A stretch of DNA of 64,000 bases from Plumapathes pennacea (GCA_964036295.1 OZ038467.1:14471670-14535669); one strand, 5' to 3'; counted from the first letter of the stretch, positions 45,786-58,730 are shown. The notes: generated by a model from the letters alone, not told the origin. Translations and numbers: made by a program.

Positions 45786-46105
45786 CCCTACATTTTGCCT
45801 TTTTGGCCTGGGATAGGGTATGATTTTAATAGCAATGTGTCGCAGTGGACAATGCACAGTAAATGGAAAAAAACACAGGGCAGAAATTGATGCAAAAGAA
45901 ATAAATCTCTAAAATAGGTCTGATATGGTAAATATGGAAAATATGGTATTACATTTTGAAGTCAGGTCTGAAATAGGGTATATATTTCTAGAGTCAGGTC
46001 TAAAATGGGTATAGTAAGTCAGATATTTTGGTCTGAAATAGGGTAAGGGGTTTTCAGGTCCAGGCGGCACACCCCCACCCAAAATTATGATGAGTACTCT
46101 CCGGA
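45786..46105. repeat. Second copy of the GGTCTGAAATAGGGTA repeat
   Basis: Shares GATAGGGTATGATTTTAA-like, AAAACACAGGGC and repeated GTCTGAAATAGGGTA phrases with 8.1-8.4 kb and ends AATTATGATGAGTACTC, the counterpart of the right end there. The left G-run is missing. Confidence 0.6.
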
Positions 46106-46289
46106 ATGGGACACATGCCACTATCATGTAAATGCTAATATAGTGTCATCCGCCTTTAATTACATTATATAATATTGAGATGTGTAGTGAAAGCATACAG
46201 TAACATGAGAGCTCTAAGCAGTGTCATACATAATCGATTACTTGGGCGTGGGACCTCTGCGAATATCGTATTTCTAGTCAAATAGTTCT

Positions 46290-47027
46290 TTGCAGACCGA
46301 TGGAATGGACAGAACAGAGGCATATTTTGTTTTTGAGAGACGTCTTGGTCTCTGACCTATTCGAAACAAGGAAAGGAAGCCCTGAGCGAGGGAAGGCTTG
46401 GAATGTTATTGCCATACATCTCAACAACTTAAATTGTCCCATATTCACTGTGAACAAGCGTTCGCTATGAGACAGACTAACTCTGCTGCAGGCCAAATTC
46501 AAGGCTAAAACTAGAGACGAGGAAAAAGCAAGCGGAATAAGTCCTGTGCAGAGAGAAGTCGATACACTGTTGGAAGAGATATGTGCCAAGGAGGAGGCAA
46601 GTTGTGCAAAATCAGTCAGTAATAGAAACAAAACAGTCCAGGATAAGGCTTCTGCACAAGACATTTGTCAGAAAGCTATGGAAAGCATGGGGGAGACACT
46701 CAAGAGAAAACAAAACGATGGAGTTAATTCATCAAAAAGAAGAAGATCCACTCATGATGCATTAGGGGTTTTACAGGAAAAGGCCAAACTGGACATGTCC
46801 TTGAGGAGAGAAGAGCTGAGTTGCGGAAAAGGGAAGAGGCCAAAAGTACCTTGTTGGTAGAGCAGCAAAATCAAATGCAGCAAGAGATGCTCAAACTTAT
46901 CCAGCAACAACAAGAAGAGCAACAGAAGCAACAGCAACAACAACAACAGCAACCGCAGGCAATGCAAGCCATGTTTCAGCAACAGCAACAAATATTGACA
47001 CTGTTTGAAAAATTTGCTTCCAAGTAG
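46290..47027 (+). pseudogene. Harbinger Myb/SANT-like accessory protein, broken
   Basis: PIF/Harbinger elements need a second, Myb-like DNA-binding protein besides the transposase. Here a SANT-like stretch is recognisable (LFETRKGSPERGKAWNVIA, then FKAKTRDEEKASGISPVQRE), followed by a nuclear-signal-like KRRRSTHDAL and a Gln-rich C-terminal coil (QQQQ runs at 46931-46990). The reading is interrupted by a frame change near 46305, a TGA at about 46468 inside the SANT part, and a frame change near 46825. It lies tail to tail with the transposase. Confidence 0.65.
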
Positions 47028-47599
47028 GATTGTTGTACTCTTGGTTTCAGTGCTGTTTACCATTTCAAGAACCCATCTGACATGTTCATCATTTGTTGTG
47101 GTTTGTTTTTAGGTTGTTGTTTGCATCATTTCACAGCACACAGTTCCATTTATTTCCACATACGTTATTGTCTAATTGTCTGATATACTGCAAGACATAT
47201 GCAGTGGCTTATCTTATACTGTTCATCTTGATCAAACTTTGAAATTACAGTATTTTTTCAAAACTCTTTGATGAAAGTATCTTTGTAAAACTTTAACAAT
47301 GATGAAGTGTATTACACATTCACTACAGCAAAACCCTGGATTGCTTCTGAAAATTGAAGGCTGAGGTGACAGATATTTCCAGTTTGTATGTGTGTGGGTT
47401 GTTTTGTTTTGTTTTGTTTTTTTTTTTTGGGGGGGGGGGGGGGGGGGAGGTGTAAGAGATGAGGAGGTTCAGAATCAAACAAAATAATCATGAAGACCTG
47501 GGGGCTCCAAACCAAAAAAGTTGGAGGTTTGGTTACCATAAAGGCAGGTTAGGGCATTTCAGAGTAGTGCGCTGACTATGTACATTTTTCCTACACTGC

Positions 47600-48869
47600 T
47601 CAGTCCAATTTTAGTAATTAATGATGTCTCCAAATAGCTATTCGACTGACATGCGTGTGGAGCTCATGGATGCATTGAACATCTCCATCTCAGGAGTGAC
47701 TGCTGCTCCTCGAAATGGTGCTTGAAGGTGGACCCTTAATGGGTATGCTGGGTCTCCATATATACACATGGGTTGACCCAGTGTTGAAAAGGCATGTCGC
47801 TCGAGATCTTGTAAGAGACTGGAATCTGCCAGCATACCAGCATCATGCCTTCTGCCCTTTGAAACTTTAATACCACAGGATTATACCAAGCAAAGCTGTA
47901 AATACCTGGGGTGTAAGTGATGTTAGGTAAGTGATGATGAATAGCCAGTGTTGCGATGGTAGGAAAGGCATTATGGTATTTTGTCCAAACATTTTGACTA
48001 CACAGATATAAAATACACATCACCCCTGAATCATTGTCGTCTGATGTACTGGATAGAGACTTTATAGTGACAAAGTTGAGATTTCAAACATGCTGCCTTT
48101 GTACCAAGTATATTGTTTTCCCAGACATTTCTAGGTGGTATATTTTAATCACTATAATTTCACTGAAAACTAACCGTGTTGTAGACAAATAGCTGGTAAA
48201 CTTACCAACTGGGCCATACAGGTTTGCAATTATGCCATTTGGGAGGGCCACGGATTGGAATTTCAAGGCGTGCACTCTTTTGTGGTCGTTGTACACGATT
48301 CTTTGCTGTTCGCCTGGTCGGGAAATGGGTCGGACAGTCCCATCCACGAACCCGAAACAGTTGTCGAGCGAAGCTCCTTTCCCGTGGATTACGTCGGCAT
48401 ACACTTCCAAAGACCGGGGGTTTAACAAGGCGTCATTCCAGCGAGTTAGAAGGTGTCCATGAGTGTCATAAATGTAATCAAGGACATGATTCGTGATCAT
48501 GCTTATCACAGGCACTGGTCGGCCAAATCGTGGCACCATATCACCGTATCTGCACGGATAAGCAAGTCTCTTTAAAAGCATGCACAACCCCTCCATACCA
48601 TCAGCAACACTTCTTTGGTGCGTCTTGAATGTTGCTGGAATCGACAAGGCTTCGCCGAGAGCAGGAAGGTCTCGTTTTTCAACCCTGAATTCTGCTTTAC
48701 ACTCGGCTTCATCCATTTCATCGAGGTCAAATCGAGAGTAATCATCGAACGGGAAGTCTGGATTTTTGGACTGAAATGTTTCATATAGAACCAAAAACTC
48801 TTCATCGGAAACAACTCCATCGTGGTAGTAGAGACACAGAATCTCACGGAATTCCTTAAAAGTACTCAT
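47600..48869 (-). pseudogene. PIF/Harbinger transposase (DDE nuclease), inactivated
   Basis: HARBI1-like cut-and-paste transposase. The first coding exon, 48869-48206, has the helical N-terminus and the first catalytic Asp in NCFGFVDGTVRPISRPG, ending NLYGPV at a GTAAGT donor. The next part (47858 downward) has the RRHDAGMLADSSLL motif and the second Asp in CIYGDPAYPL; the catalytic Glu follows in MSVE. Two lesions are visible: the acceptor expected at 47859-47860 reads AA instead of AG on the minus strand, and the Trp after the catalytic Glu is a TAG stop (about 47637). Another stop follows shortly after. The copy cannot make active transposase. Confidence 0.8.
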
Positions 48870-48943
48870 TTAGACAGTCGCAAAAAGCACATCGGCGTTG
48901 CCGTCGCGGTGCCTGCTTAACTTTTTTTATTTGGCGCTATCAC

Positions 48944-50723
48944 GCAACATGATCTCGAGGCAAACTTTAACGAATACAATGAAATACTATCTGACAATGG
49001 CATTCACTGATATAGATAATGTATGCCGCGGGCCGCGCTCCTAACTGGCTCAGGGCACTGGGACACGGAAAGCCGCAATCAACATGGCGGCAGAATATTC
49101 CCGAGGTCAGTATCGGTTTGGACTTTTATCTTGTGGAGCCGTTTTCAGATTATTACTATTACATAAATCGAATACTCATGACTCTCATACACACATTACT
49201 GTATTGTGTAACGCTTTTGAACTTACAGTAATGGCGATTTCTAACCCTTGTATTAATCGAACCTGTGTACAGCGATTTGCGTTCGTAGGTGGTTTGTCTT
49301 TTCATGGAAACGCGTCTGAAACCTGGGAGAGTTTTTGGATCAAAATGTTTACACCAACAGTCGCAATTGTACTTATATTTTCTGTTTCATATAGTTAGGG
49401 AGCGTAAGCGTAAGAAGAAGGAAGAGTTCGATGAGGTGATGGAGCAAGCGAAAAGTGTTTTGGCCGATCTTGACGAGAAGAAAAAAGCACAAAAGAGCAC
49501 AAAAGCAAAAAAGAGGGCAAACACAACCCTTTACTTTTTCAAAGATCCTCCTGTCACAGGGAGGCCAATAACTCACTGTGAGTACAGGCCAAAAGGAGCC
49601 CCAAGAAAAGATCATGGGCAAGACTTTGAAGATTCCCCCAGTACTGTTTCGGTTGCAGTATTTTTATATGATCTTTTGTCTGTGTAATTGATATTTTATA
49701 CTGAGTGTTTGAATTACATTATGCTTATGTGTGTAAGTAAATGTACAGTAGGGTATACATGTACATAAGTATACATGTGTCAGTGTGCAAAGCAGTTTGT
49801 GTTTCTATATTCCTTATTCACAGCAAAAAAAGTCACTATTTATATTTATGTCATAGTGCTTTTGATGTGCCTATTTATATGTATATTATATACTTATATT
49901 TGCATATTTATTATTTTTTCTTTAGATGATATGACTCATGGTAATGATGATAAAGCCACCTCAATGAGCACAGTTTCAGCTGCAAGTATGTCTGTGTAAA
50001 ATGATACTCTATCTTAGTGGAGAGATACTCAAGTAGTGGCAGTGATGACAATAAATAACCTTACTTTCTCATTACCTGCATGAAATCCCATATGGTCCAG
50101 TGGTTAGGATGCGACGCAATCTTCAGCGTCGAGGCCCGGGTTCAAGTCCCGGTGTGGGATTTTCCGTCCTCTTCTAACTTCTTCTTCCTCTTCTTCATCT
50201 TCTTACAGAGTAAGGACTTTGCATAGGAGCAATACTAAATAAGTAATGATAAATATATTATGCAATAAATTATTATATTTTATGGCCCAGAGAGTAGCTG
50301 CATGTTCATTTCATAAGCAATGAAAGAGTCATTTAAATTAAAATTTGTTATAGAAAAACTTAGCCCCCTTTTGACTTACTTAAAGCAGCAGATGTACTCC
50401 TCAAAGAGTGGGAGACTAGGAAGGCTCCACTCCATCAGAGATGGAATAAATGCACAAGCAGTTTAAATGAAAGCCAAGCAGACTGCCGCAAAGACCTTTT
50501 AAATACCATACTGTCCACCCATGCAGTTGCTGACAGCACTTGTGACATATGTAATAACAACAATGCTCTTATTTGTTGTCACCATAGCCACAAGAATAAG
50601 AGACCTTGTGATCAAACTGTTCATGAGTTTTTACCATTTCTTGACCACAATATAGCTGCTGAATGCTGTTTTAGACCTGTTCCATCCACAGGTTCTTTGG
50701 ATTGCGATGGAAATTGGGTGACA
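48944..50723 (+). CDS. KDZ-like repeat family, copy B (5' part, in-frame exons)
   Basis: The leader 48944-49012 matches the leader of copy C (TCTCGAGGCAAACTTTAACG onward). Four coding exons join in phase: 49084-49105, 49395-49640, 49926-49985 and 50386-50723 (222 codons, continuing past the last donor GTAGGT). The product has a basic coiled part (RERKRKKKEEFDEVMEQ), the phrase VTGRPITHCEYRP shared with copy C, the LLKEWETRKAPLHQRW segment, and a cysteine/histidine cluster (CDICNNNNALICCHH). Zinc binding is likely. No later exon or transposase core was found; a possible continuing exon near 51170-51300 does not fit in phase without a stop. KDZ relationship is tentative. Confidence 0.5.
50086..50159 (+). 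tRNA. tRNA-Glu-like gene, probably non-functional or SINE-derived
   Basis: A 74-bp cloverleaf: acceptor TCCCATA pairs with TGTGGGA, the D arm reads GTCCAGTGGTTAGGAT, and the T arm CCGGG-TTCAAGT-CCCGG is good. It follows tRNA-Glu closely. The anticodon arm CGACG-CAATCTTCAG-CGTCG has a 10-base loop (8 if the C-G pair forms) instead of 7 and no U directly before the TTC triplet. That argues for a pseudo-tRNA or a tRNA-derived SINE head. No CCA is encoded. It sits in an intron of copy B. Confidence 0.65.
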
Positions 50724-51620
50724 GTAGGTTATTTCACCTTTATAATAGTTATCACATATTATAATTACAACTAAATAAATATATTATATTATTATATTAC
50801 TATGTTATAAAAATTGTTGTAAAACAAAATTGGGTGGCTATATTTAAAATTTAGATTCCAACCTATTATAACCGTTTTATTCCCGTATATTTTAATCGCC
50901 CATAAAAACTGTTTACACTGCAATTTAAGGTCATATCAAGACAGTACATGACATAAATATGGTAGAAATAGTAAATAGGTGAAAAATTATACACTTTGCA
51001 TACATGCATGTTTGACAAAGTCGCCATGTGGTAAATAATGCTTAACTATTTAATACAAAACCATATTATGGCATTGCTTTTTGTGTGAGTTTATTCCTGT
51101 CATATGTTTATTTTTCATGTAGAGCGGTACCTATGTAATCTATGTATACCTAATTTTTGCTCAACAGAAGAGGCAGGATTGATTCGGCTAAAAGAGCTGC
51201 TTTCCTCACGAATCACGCAGGGAACACTTTTGTAGTGGCCTGCTTCTATGAAAAAGGCCTATATTCTCGCGGTATGCATTACCAAAACAAAACGTCGTGG
51301 GATATGTTATAACCTTCCCCTTGTAGGTCATAAGTGGGAGGTACGCTGTAGTATCCAAGACAACGGATGTTCTGAGTGGTGAAGCGAGTTCTTACAACCT
51401 ACAGGAGTTCCTGTCTGCCCTTCCTTTTGATGACTAGACCAGTAACGGTGGAATGATAATGAGGACCTCGTTATTGGACTATTATTTAAAACATTTTTTT
51501 AAAACATTTTTTTGAAAGCTAAACTAGTGAGAAGCACGCGGTGCGAACTCGAGTTGTAAAACTTCTTTAATTCTCCAACACGTTTCGTCTGACTATCGCA
51601 GACTTCACCAGGGAGTTTTA

Positions 51621-51826
51621 AGGTGGTGTTACACTGGTCGATTTGCAACGTCGATTTGCTCCAAACTCACGCAACGGTGTTGCAAGTTTATGAATCGCTT
51701 TCAAAAACTTGCAACGCGTTGCAGCACTGCAAACATCGCGAAAAATCGTCCGCAACGCGGTGTTACATCTCAACGATTTTTAGCGCAACATCGCATCGTT
51801 GCAAATCGACCAGTGTAACACCACCT
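51621..51826. mobile_element. PIF/Harbinger-type MITE, TTA duplication
   Basis: 206 bp, inverse-orientation relative of 29875-30107, with the same AGGTGGTGTTACACTGGTCG ends and a TTA duplication at 51618-51620 and 51827-51829. Confidence 0.85.
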
Positions 51827-51829
51827 TTA

Positions 51830-52175
51830 CAATAGTTACAAATGATGCCTGTTATATACCCACTTCGAACACGTACAGCGATCGTGGGGAGAAACAATCC
51901 ACCTTTTACGGCATGTGCGTAAAGGAAACAGGCGATACTCCCTAAACAGTGAGTGAAATAGGCTTGGGGGCCACAGTTGTAGCGCTAAGAAATAATTGCA
52001 TAAGGTTGGGGAATGCTGTCTATGGTTCCGCACGTAGCAGCCTTCAAATCCGCCTTTTTTTCGCAGTAGAATGCGCAAATATGCTAGAAGGTTCTGTTGA
52101 TGTTAAGGTAGATGCTCCATTGCCAGTAAGAATTTAAGATCCCCACATCCCAAGCACATTGCTTGACACCTTGCG

Positions 52176-52207
<32 letters not shown>

Positions 52208-54918
52208 GCAACCCCGCAAGTAGCATTTGCTTGATATATATTTGAGGGGAAGTCAGATTTGTTTGCTATAGTCTAGGTTTTGGTGACTTAGTCTATTGGA
52301 TTCTCATCTTCATCATGAGCTCGGAGGTGGCGCGCTACTTGTTTCGGGCCAATTTCCTTCAATCAGTCGTCCGGCATCGGTTGCCGGTAATGAATTGACA
52401 AACTGTACCCATACCCGAACGTCAAGCCCTCAGAAATCTTGAACCTAATTACTTCAGTACAATTAATGCTTAATAAATGCTTATGAGGAACTCGAAGGTG
52501 TGAGCGCTCTTGTTTTCCTTGGAGCAAGAATGTTCTTGAAGAATTCGTAAATTCGTAGAAATCTTTATGCGGACATACACCTCACGCCTGGCTTGACAAT
52601 ATTACGCCAACATCCCCTAGTAACGTATTTATATGTCGGTTGGCCAACCTACTATTTGCAAGAAGTAGTCAAAATAATTTCTTATTCCCTTGGTGATATC
52701 AGTGGGTTTCAATGTAGGAAAAAAATTTACAAAAGCTACAGTGTTATGACTGATTATTGCTTGTGACGACACAAGCTTTAAATTGGAACGATTTTTTTTT
52801 TATTTTTATTTTTCTGGGTTAGACAGATGCATGCGGTGATTGGTTCATATTATCATGTGATTTGTGATGACGTTGTGATCAAGTGACTTGGCGGGCGAGC
52901 AGTTTCGCCATTTTGAAGACAGCAAGTTGCTTGCCTTAGTTGGCTCTGTGGATTATTTTATGGACCGCTCATCTTACTTACAAACGCATACGCCAGCTGC
53001 GGTAGACCCATACTAAATTTCATTGAGCGGTTTTGGCTTGGGTCGGTCCGTTCAGCCTCAAAAGCCATATTGAAAGCCATGAAAGCAAATGCAATGAACT
53101 TATCAATGAACTGCATAACTATGCACAACTGTACAGAAATGTACGAAGAATCTGATATCCAGAACCTGGAGAACTTGAAGGAACAAGCTGAACGAAGGCG
53201 CTCGAGATACAAAGACGAGAACCTGTGTAAAGACGGCGATTCTTGACAAGCGCTTGATAGCGGATTATATGGAACTGTTTAGTATGAGGGTGAACTTGAA
53301 GGTACTTTGTATTCTTTTACTTTGTATTATTCTTGCTGATACAAGTAAAGCGTCAGAAAATCTGACTTTTGTTTGGAATCAAAATTTCACTCTGCGTGCA
53401 TTTATGTTGTTGTTGCGACATTTTGGCTCGGTGCCATGAAGGTCAAACAATCAGTGGAACAGATGGCGTTATTATTTGAAAATTGGGAAATGGCTGAGGA
53501 AAAAGTGACCGTTGGTAGATCTTGCTTCGCTCAGTTTTATTGTATTCCCACAAATGTTTATGTGAAAGAAAACCGAAGTCCTCCAAGACGAAGTCGTGAG
53601 CCAAGCCACGTACCATTGAATTACCTTTCACGCATTTTGAACAAGAGTAGAAAAGCAGGCGACTAATACAAGAATACATTTCAAAGAATGTCCCAAAGTC
53701 GTCAAAAGTTCATGATTATACCCGAGCTTACGTACTTCACAATGCTAATGCGTTCCGTGAACGTGCATGTAAACAACATGGAAACAATAAAAAGCCACAG
53801 ATGGAAATGGAAAGAGAAAATTAGGATCACTAAACCATCGCTGCGAGAAAGCTAGAAGCTCAAAAAGAAGATTGCCAAAAGTAACCGAGGTGCTAAGATA
53901 CGTTTGTATTTTAAAATGTGTTAAAACACAGGCATTGCAAGATCAGACGTATTCAGAGATCAAAATCACAGAACCAAGTACAATGGGTTTTCTCTGTCAA
54001 GGGATATAGAAAAAAATTCCGGTCCTTCAGTTGTTGATCCAAACAAAACGATCATCGGTTGGCTTTCTGGATGCACGGAAGCCATACTTTAAGAGCGATT
54101 TTGGCTTGCATTGTTTTTAAGCGTCGGAAGACTTGAAAATAGCCGTACACAAATGCTTGATGTGTTACCAGCGGGACCCCCGTAAAGTACGAAGGGTTGT
54201 GTTTTGCAAATGCTCGATTATAGATACCGCTTCAACCAATGTATCTGTGTTCTGAGCAATATTTGTGTGACAGAACATCGAATAAGTAGTAGAAGACGTG
54301 TCGAAACTTGATAGAACTTGAACTTTTCCCTGCGGGCAGAGCGTCTCCCTTTGTCGGAAACTCTGCGGCTTTGTGTAACGCGCGGCGTATACGAACAGTC
54401 GGCGTTTAACTTCGTTTTGCGTGCAGTAAAGGTTCTTTGTTTATTGTCTGAGGATATTGAATTACTAATAGGATTGAGGCAAATATCTCGCGAGATTAAG
54501 ATACAAGATCTGTCAATGAAATGTCACGAGCATAATATCATAGAACGGGGAATCACGAATCATCAGCTACTTAGCTTTCACTCACGCCGCTTTAACAAAA
54601 GCAGGCAAGACCGGCAGGCGATTACATCGAGAATATTTGTCACTGAATACCTCGAAGTCTTCAAGGTTGATATCCGACTATCCGAGCCGTAATTGTTCGC
54701 TCCACAAGCCCGTGATGCACGCCTTTGTTGTCACGGTATTCAAACGTCTGCAGCTTCCGATAGAGATTAATTTCGTATCGACCCAGAATTTTGCGTTAAA
54801 GCTTAATGCATAGCAGTCTTGAACATATTAGTGATCAGACTTGTACATGTAGGATGCGTAACGTCTGAGATGGCTTTTTCATACGAAGTAATTTCATCAT
54901 GGGAAGTGTCATGTTTTA
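51830..54918. other. No gene recognised
   Basis: About 3 kb with short frames only. A weakly gene-like stretch is 53050-53250 (a charged, helix-favouring peptide including NLKEQAERRRSRYKDEN), and another lies at 53373-53666; neither shows a known motif or a convincing exon structure. A T-run lies at 52181-52207. Confidence 0.4.
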
Positions 54919-55251
54919 GGCCCCGTCCACACTACGCCGGATAAATTTGAAAACGCAACTTTATTCTTACGGTTAGGAAAACGCTCTTCAAAGTGGATAA
55001 ATTTGAAAACGCCGGCTTTGCGTTTTGGTGTGGACAAAAAACATTTTGAAAACGGAACTTTTCGAAAACCCTGACTCACGTGGTCACGTCAAGTGGTTTC
55101 AAAGATTGTCAGGGACGTTTGTAGAGCAATAACAATACATTTGGGCCCGGAAACATTTTATCCGTTTTCCAGTGTGGACGGAAAACATTTCTTGCGTTTT
55201 CAGAGTGAAAGTTGCGTTTTCAAATTTATCCGGCGTAGTGTGGACGGGGCC
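54919..55251. mobile_element. PIF/Harbinger-type MITE, GGCCCCGTCCACAC ends
   Basis: 333 bp with long inverted ends starting GGCCCCGTCCACACTACGCC and a TTA duplication at 54916-54918 and 55252-55254. The subterminal AAATTTGAAAACGC motif repeats several times. Confidence 0.85.
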
Positions 55252-55979
55252 TTAATGTGCTACAGCTACTTGAACATGATGCACACGCTGGGAAGATGAG
55301 ATAAGGCTATTACGCTGTCTTACAGCTACTTAAGATGTCGGGTATTCCCCAGTCAATCCCATTACAAAATGACAACACAGTTCCTCCACAAAACATGTCA
55401 GCTTGAAAATTCACTCAACAAGGTTGCCAGGTTGTATAGAAAGCGTCACACAAGTACTGTCACGTGCATTGGAAAGCAATGAAAACTGGGTTGTTGCAAA
55501 CGAAGAATATTCCTACGGGGCCTTCGATAATTGTTTTCTCTCAATTATTATAATACACTTTTTCGTGAATATCTGTTTGACCGAAATTAGAAGAAAAGAG
55601 GGCAAGAAAAATAAAGGGAGCTCTTGGATCCGTCATTTGCAAAAACTGACTCGGCTATAATATCTTTTGCATATAAACGCACGACAAAAGTTCCTCTCCC
55701 GGGACCCCGCGTGTCTCTATTCATTGTACTAATGACGTCACAAGCGCACTGGCCACGGGCCTGTCTTGTTTATGTTTATTATGATAACGCACATATGACG
55801 AACGACCGTAAATTGTGTTCGAGAGGGACGGAGAGCAGGAACCCCTAATATTACATCCATAAGCATTCTAAATCTTCATCACGAGAAATCTCAGTAGAGT
55901 CTAACTCCCTAGCGTATGGTATAAATGCTGAAGACCAAAGTGATTTCGTCAAACTATCTGAAGGTTTTAGACTCTGATT

Positions 55980-56310
55980 CCTAACGTTTTATGCGATTTT
56001 GCCCGTATTTCGGTCAATGTAGTACCTAATAGTATGAAATTTCATCTGGTTAAAAGCAAGAAACATAATTTATTTTCATAACTGCTGTTTGATCGCCTTT
56101 TTCATTTTTATGCGAATTTGTCCTTATTTCCTGCACTGTAGCGTCTAAAGTCAACGAGTCTCATCCGGTTCATTGCAAAAAACGACTATTTCGCATACAT
56201 CGCTCAAATCCATTTTCTACGCACTATGTGGTTCTTCACATGTTTTGCACACTGTAGCGTTTGAATAAAAGGTATTTCATCCTTCTTTCGAGCAAAGATT
56301 GACTAATTCG
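55980..56310. repeat. Three degenerate tandem units of about 110 bp
   Basis: Units share ...TTTTATGCGATTTTG..., ...CACTGTAGCGT..., ...TTTCATC... and a final A-rich GACTA-ATTCG part in the same order. Identity between units is low, so the array is old. Confidence 0.4.
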
Positions 56311-56897
56311 CACCGTCAATCCTCACCCTACCCCCTTGAAAGTAAATACCAACAGTTTATGAGACTACATAATCAGGTAGTTACAAACACTATATTTGCC
56401 TGAAGTATATCGTATGTGAAATATACATACCGTAAATCGCTTCAGGATTGTCCAAACTCTTCCTAGCACAACATGAACAAGGGTTAACGATGCCGTCACT
56501 TTTGGTTTGGGTGGGGGTGGGGGTTGGGGAAAAAATGTCGTGGCTGTGACCAAGCCGTACTTTAAAAAACGCAATTTATGATCAACTCAAGCCATCATTC
56601 TTCTCGAATTTAACAAATATCTCTCTCGCTTGACCTTTGACGTTCACCGATGTCGTATGAGCGCATGCATCTTCTCCAACGCGGTAAAAAACTGTTTTTG
56701 ATCGATTTATAAATGAGAAATGAGCGAGTTTTGTAAACGTTTGTAAACGTTTGTAAACTTTGCTTGCGAAAAATGATCACGTAAACTTATAAACCAGTTG
56801 ATCTGGTTCCTGACGAGTGCAATACGCTCCCATCTTTGCACTCGTTTTGGCCCGTATTTGCACTCGAAAATGTGAAGTCGTGTAATAAATACATCTT

Positions 56898-57032
56898 ATT
56901 CGATGGTTTAGCGCGTAATACGGGCCGGTATTTTACGAGTTGCTCGTATTTTTCCGAGCCCCGCCGCGGGGCGAGGAAAAATGCGAGTAACGAGTAAAAT
57001 GCCGGCCCGTATTACGCGCTAAACCATCGAAT
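56898..57032. repeat. Near-perfect palindrome, about 65-bp arms
   Basis: The left arm begins ATTCGATGGTTTAGCGCGTA and the right ends TACGCGCTAAACCATCGAAT, meeting at GAGCCCCG-CCG-CGGGGCGAG. Only a few mismatches are seen (such as GTTGCTCG versus CGAGTAAC). It abuts the TIR of the element at 57041-58010. Confidence 0.85.
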
Positions 57033-57040
57033 GAGGGATT

Positions 57041-58010
57041 TATTATATGACTGTGACGTAGTTTTACCTTTATATAAAATATATTTCAGCAAACATAAAA
57101 AAGAGACTTCGAGCAAAACTGTTTTCATTCAATCCCAGGCAAAATGTACGCACACTCATTTACACAAAGGTTCACTTACAGCTTTCAATCCGGTCATCGA
57201 TTTAAAAATCTTGACAGAGAAAATTAAAGAAGTTATGCCACCAAATGATCGAAGTTCAATTCAGATTAAATGTGCTGAGATAAATGCGCTGGAGACGAAA
57301 ATGCTTGCTTCGACAGAATAAATATTCAGCGAACAAACGTGCTTCGATCGGGAAATCGATCACTTCGCTTAAACTTTTAACCATTTTTGTTCTTCAATAG
57401 CAAGCAGCTTTGTACTCAAAACAGGGTTTTTATTTTCTCGGAGTAGTTAAAGAATAAACACAAGAACAGAGCCAGCGAATGTGTACGTTGAAGAATCTGA
57501 AACTTTCATAACACAACTAGGATTTTTACCGCCGACACGTTGTCAAGTTATAGCTTATTAACAACTCACCGATTTCCTGCCTGGTTGTAGAAAGTTTAAG
57601 ACCCCTTCCAGCAAAGGAACCACTCAAAACAGTGTTCGTACACGGCGAAAATCATTTTGCAGTGTTTACAGTGACGGCATCGTGCGGAAAACTTTACGGA
57701 GTCAGAACTGCCGTTTGTCCATGGCGATTGTTCGCTTTCCACCAACTGGAACTGTGCTTTCTCTTCCTTGACAAATTATCCAGTAACAGTTTCTTTCGAT
57801 GGAAGGGTCTTGTATCTGAAAAGTCATAGACTTTCGTTGCACCGTTTTACCTTGCATTCAGAAAAATCTTTGATTCATTCATACGCGCGCGTCTAAACCG
57901 GTCAAACCGGTTTTCTACAGTGTAATACGGATTTGAAGTGTGTAATACGCTCCCGTACCGGCACTCTGTTGCGACCTTATATGGTAAAACTACGTCACAG
58001 TCATATAATA
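57041..58010. mobile_element. 970-bp element with 28-bp identical TIRs
   Basis: TATTATATGACTGTGACGTA plus GTTTTACC at 57041-57068 is exactly inverted at 57983-58010. The interior carries a 96-codon frame starting at 57031 (IDLKILTEKIKEVMPPND) of no known family. Only an ambiguous AT target duplication is seen. Together with the adjacent palindrome it may form one larger fold-back unit. Confidence 0.6.
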
Positions 58011-58730
58011 ATTTCTAATAATATACACTTAATATCTGAAAATATGACATTCCGCTTGAGGTAGCTTTTCTATTTTCGGATATAATTTTCGAGTAGATAA
58101 AGCCTAGAAAAGGCTTCAAACTATGACCATCTACAATTTATTCGCGGCAGGATATTGAATTACTGCAGGGTCGTTCTCAGTACAAGAGTATTCAATGCTT
58201 GTACTGCCTGGAGAGGGAAAGGAGGACATATAGACCCTGCATCTATGTCATTATCTACAGTTCTATGGCTTCCTCTCCCTCTCCGTGACGCTCATCTAGC
58301 CCACAGCATGTTTCACGTTTTTAAGTTGTAAAATTTCGTGAAATTCATACCGTATCAACTTGCATGTTACTCGCAATGACTGCATAACTCGTAAGTGTAT
58401 CACTCATTGGTGGTTCAAGTATTTTTTATAACTGAAACGAAGCATAGCGTACACATTAGACAACCACGTTTTAGCTCAGAGTGCTACTAAGACTTATAAA
58501 AATGCAAATGACGGCAGCTACATTCATTTGCTCATTCATATTTTATAGGCTTTATTCTTTATTACGAAGAAACTGTAACGAGGAGTTGTCAAACGAATAG
58601 TATCGACATGTTGGCCATGGTCAAATATGTTATCAACTTTTTTTTATGAATTATGTACTTTCTCACTAACCTCCCGACTTAAGATCGCTTTAGTCCAGTC
58701 TTACAATTTCTTCTGAATTGCAGGAATACG

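Noticed and set aside
46931-47020. Poly-Leu membrane protein on the minus strand
   Set aside because: It is the antisense of the CAG/CAA run coding the Gln-rich tail of the Myb-like Harbinger protein.
48224-48496. Plus-strand frames over the transposase region
   Set aside because: The minus strand contains the Harbinger DDE motifs; the plus frames are shadows.
51167-51310. Fifth exon of KDZ-like copy B
   Set aside because: A gene-like peptide (RIDSAKRAAFLTNHAGNTFV) lies behind a CAACAG acceptor, but joining it in phase with the preceding exon meets a stop.
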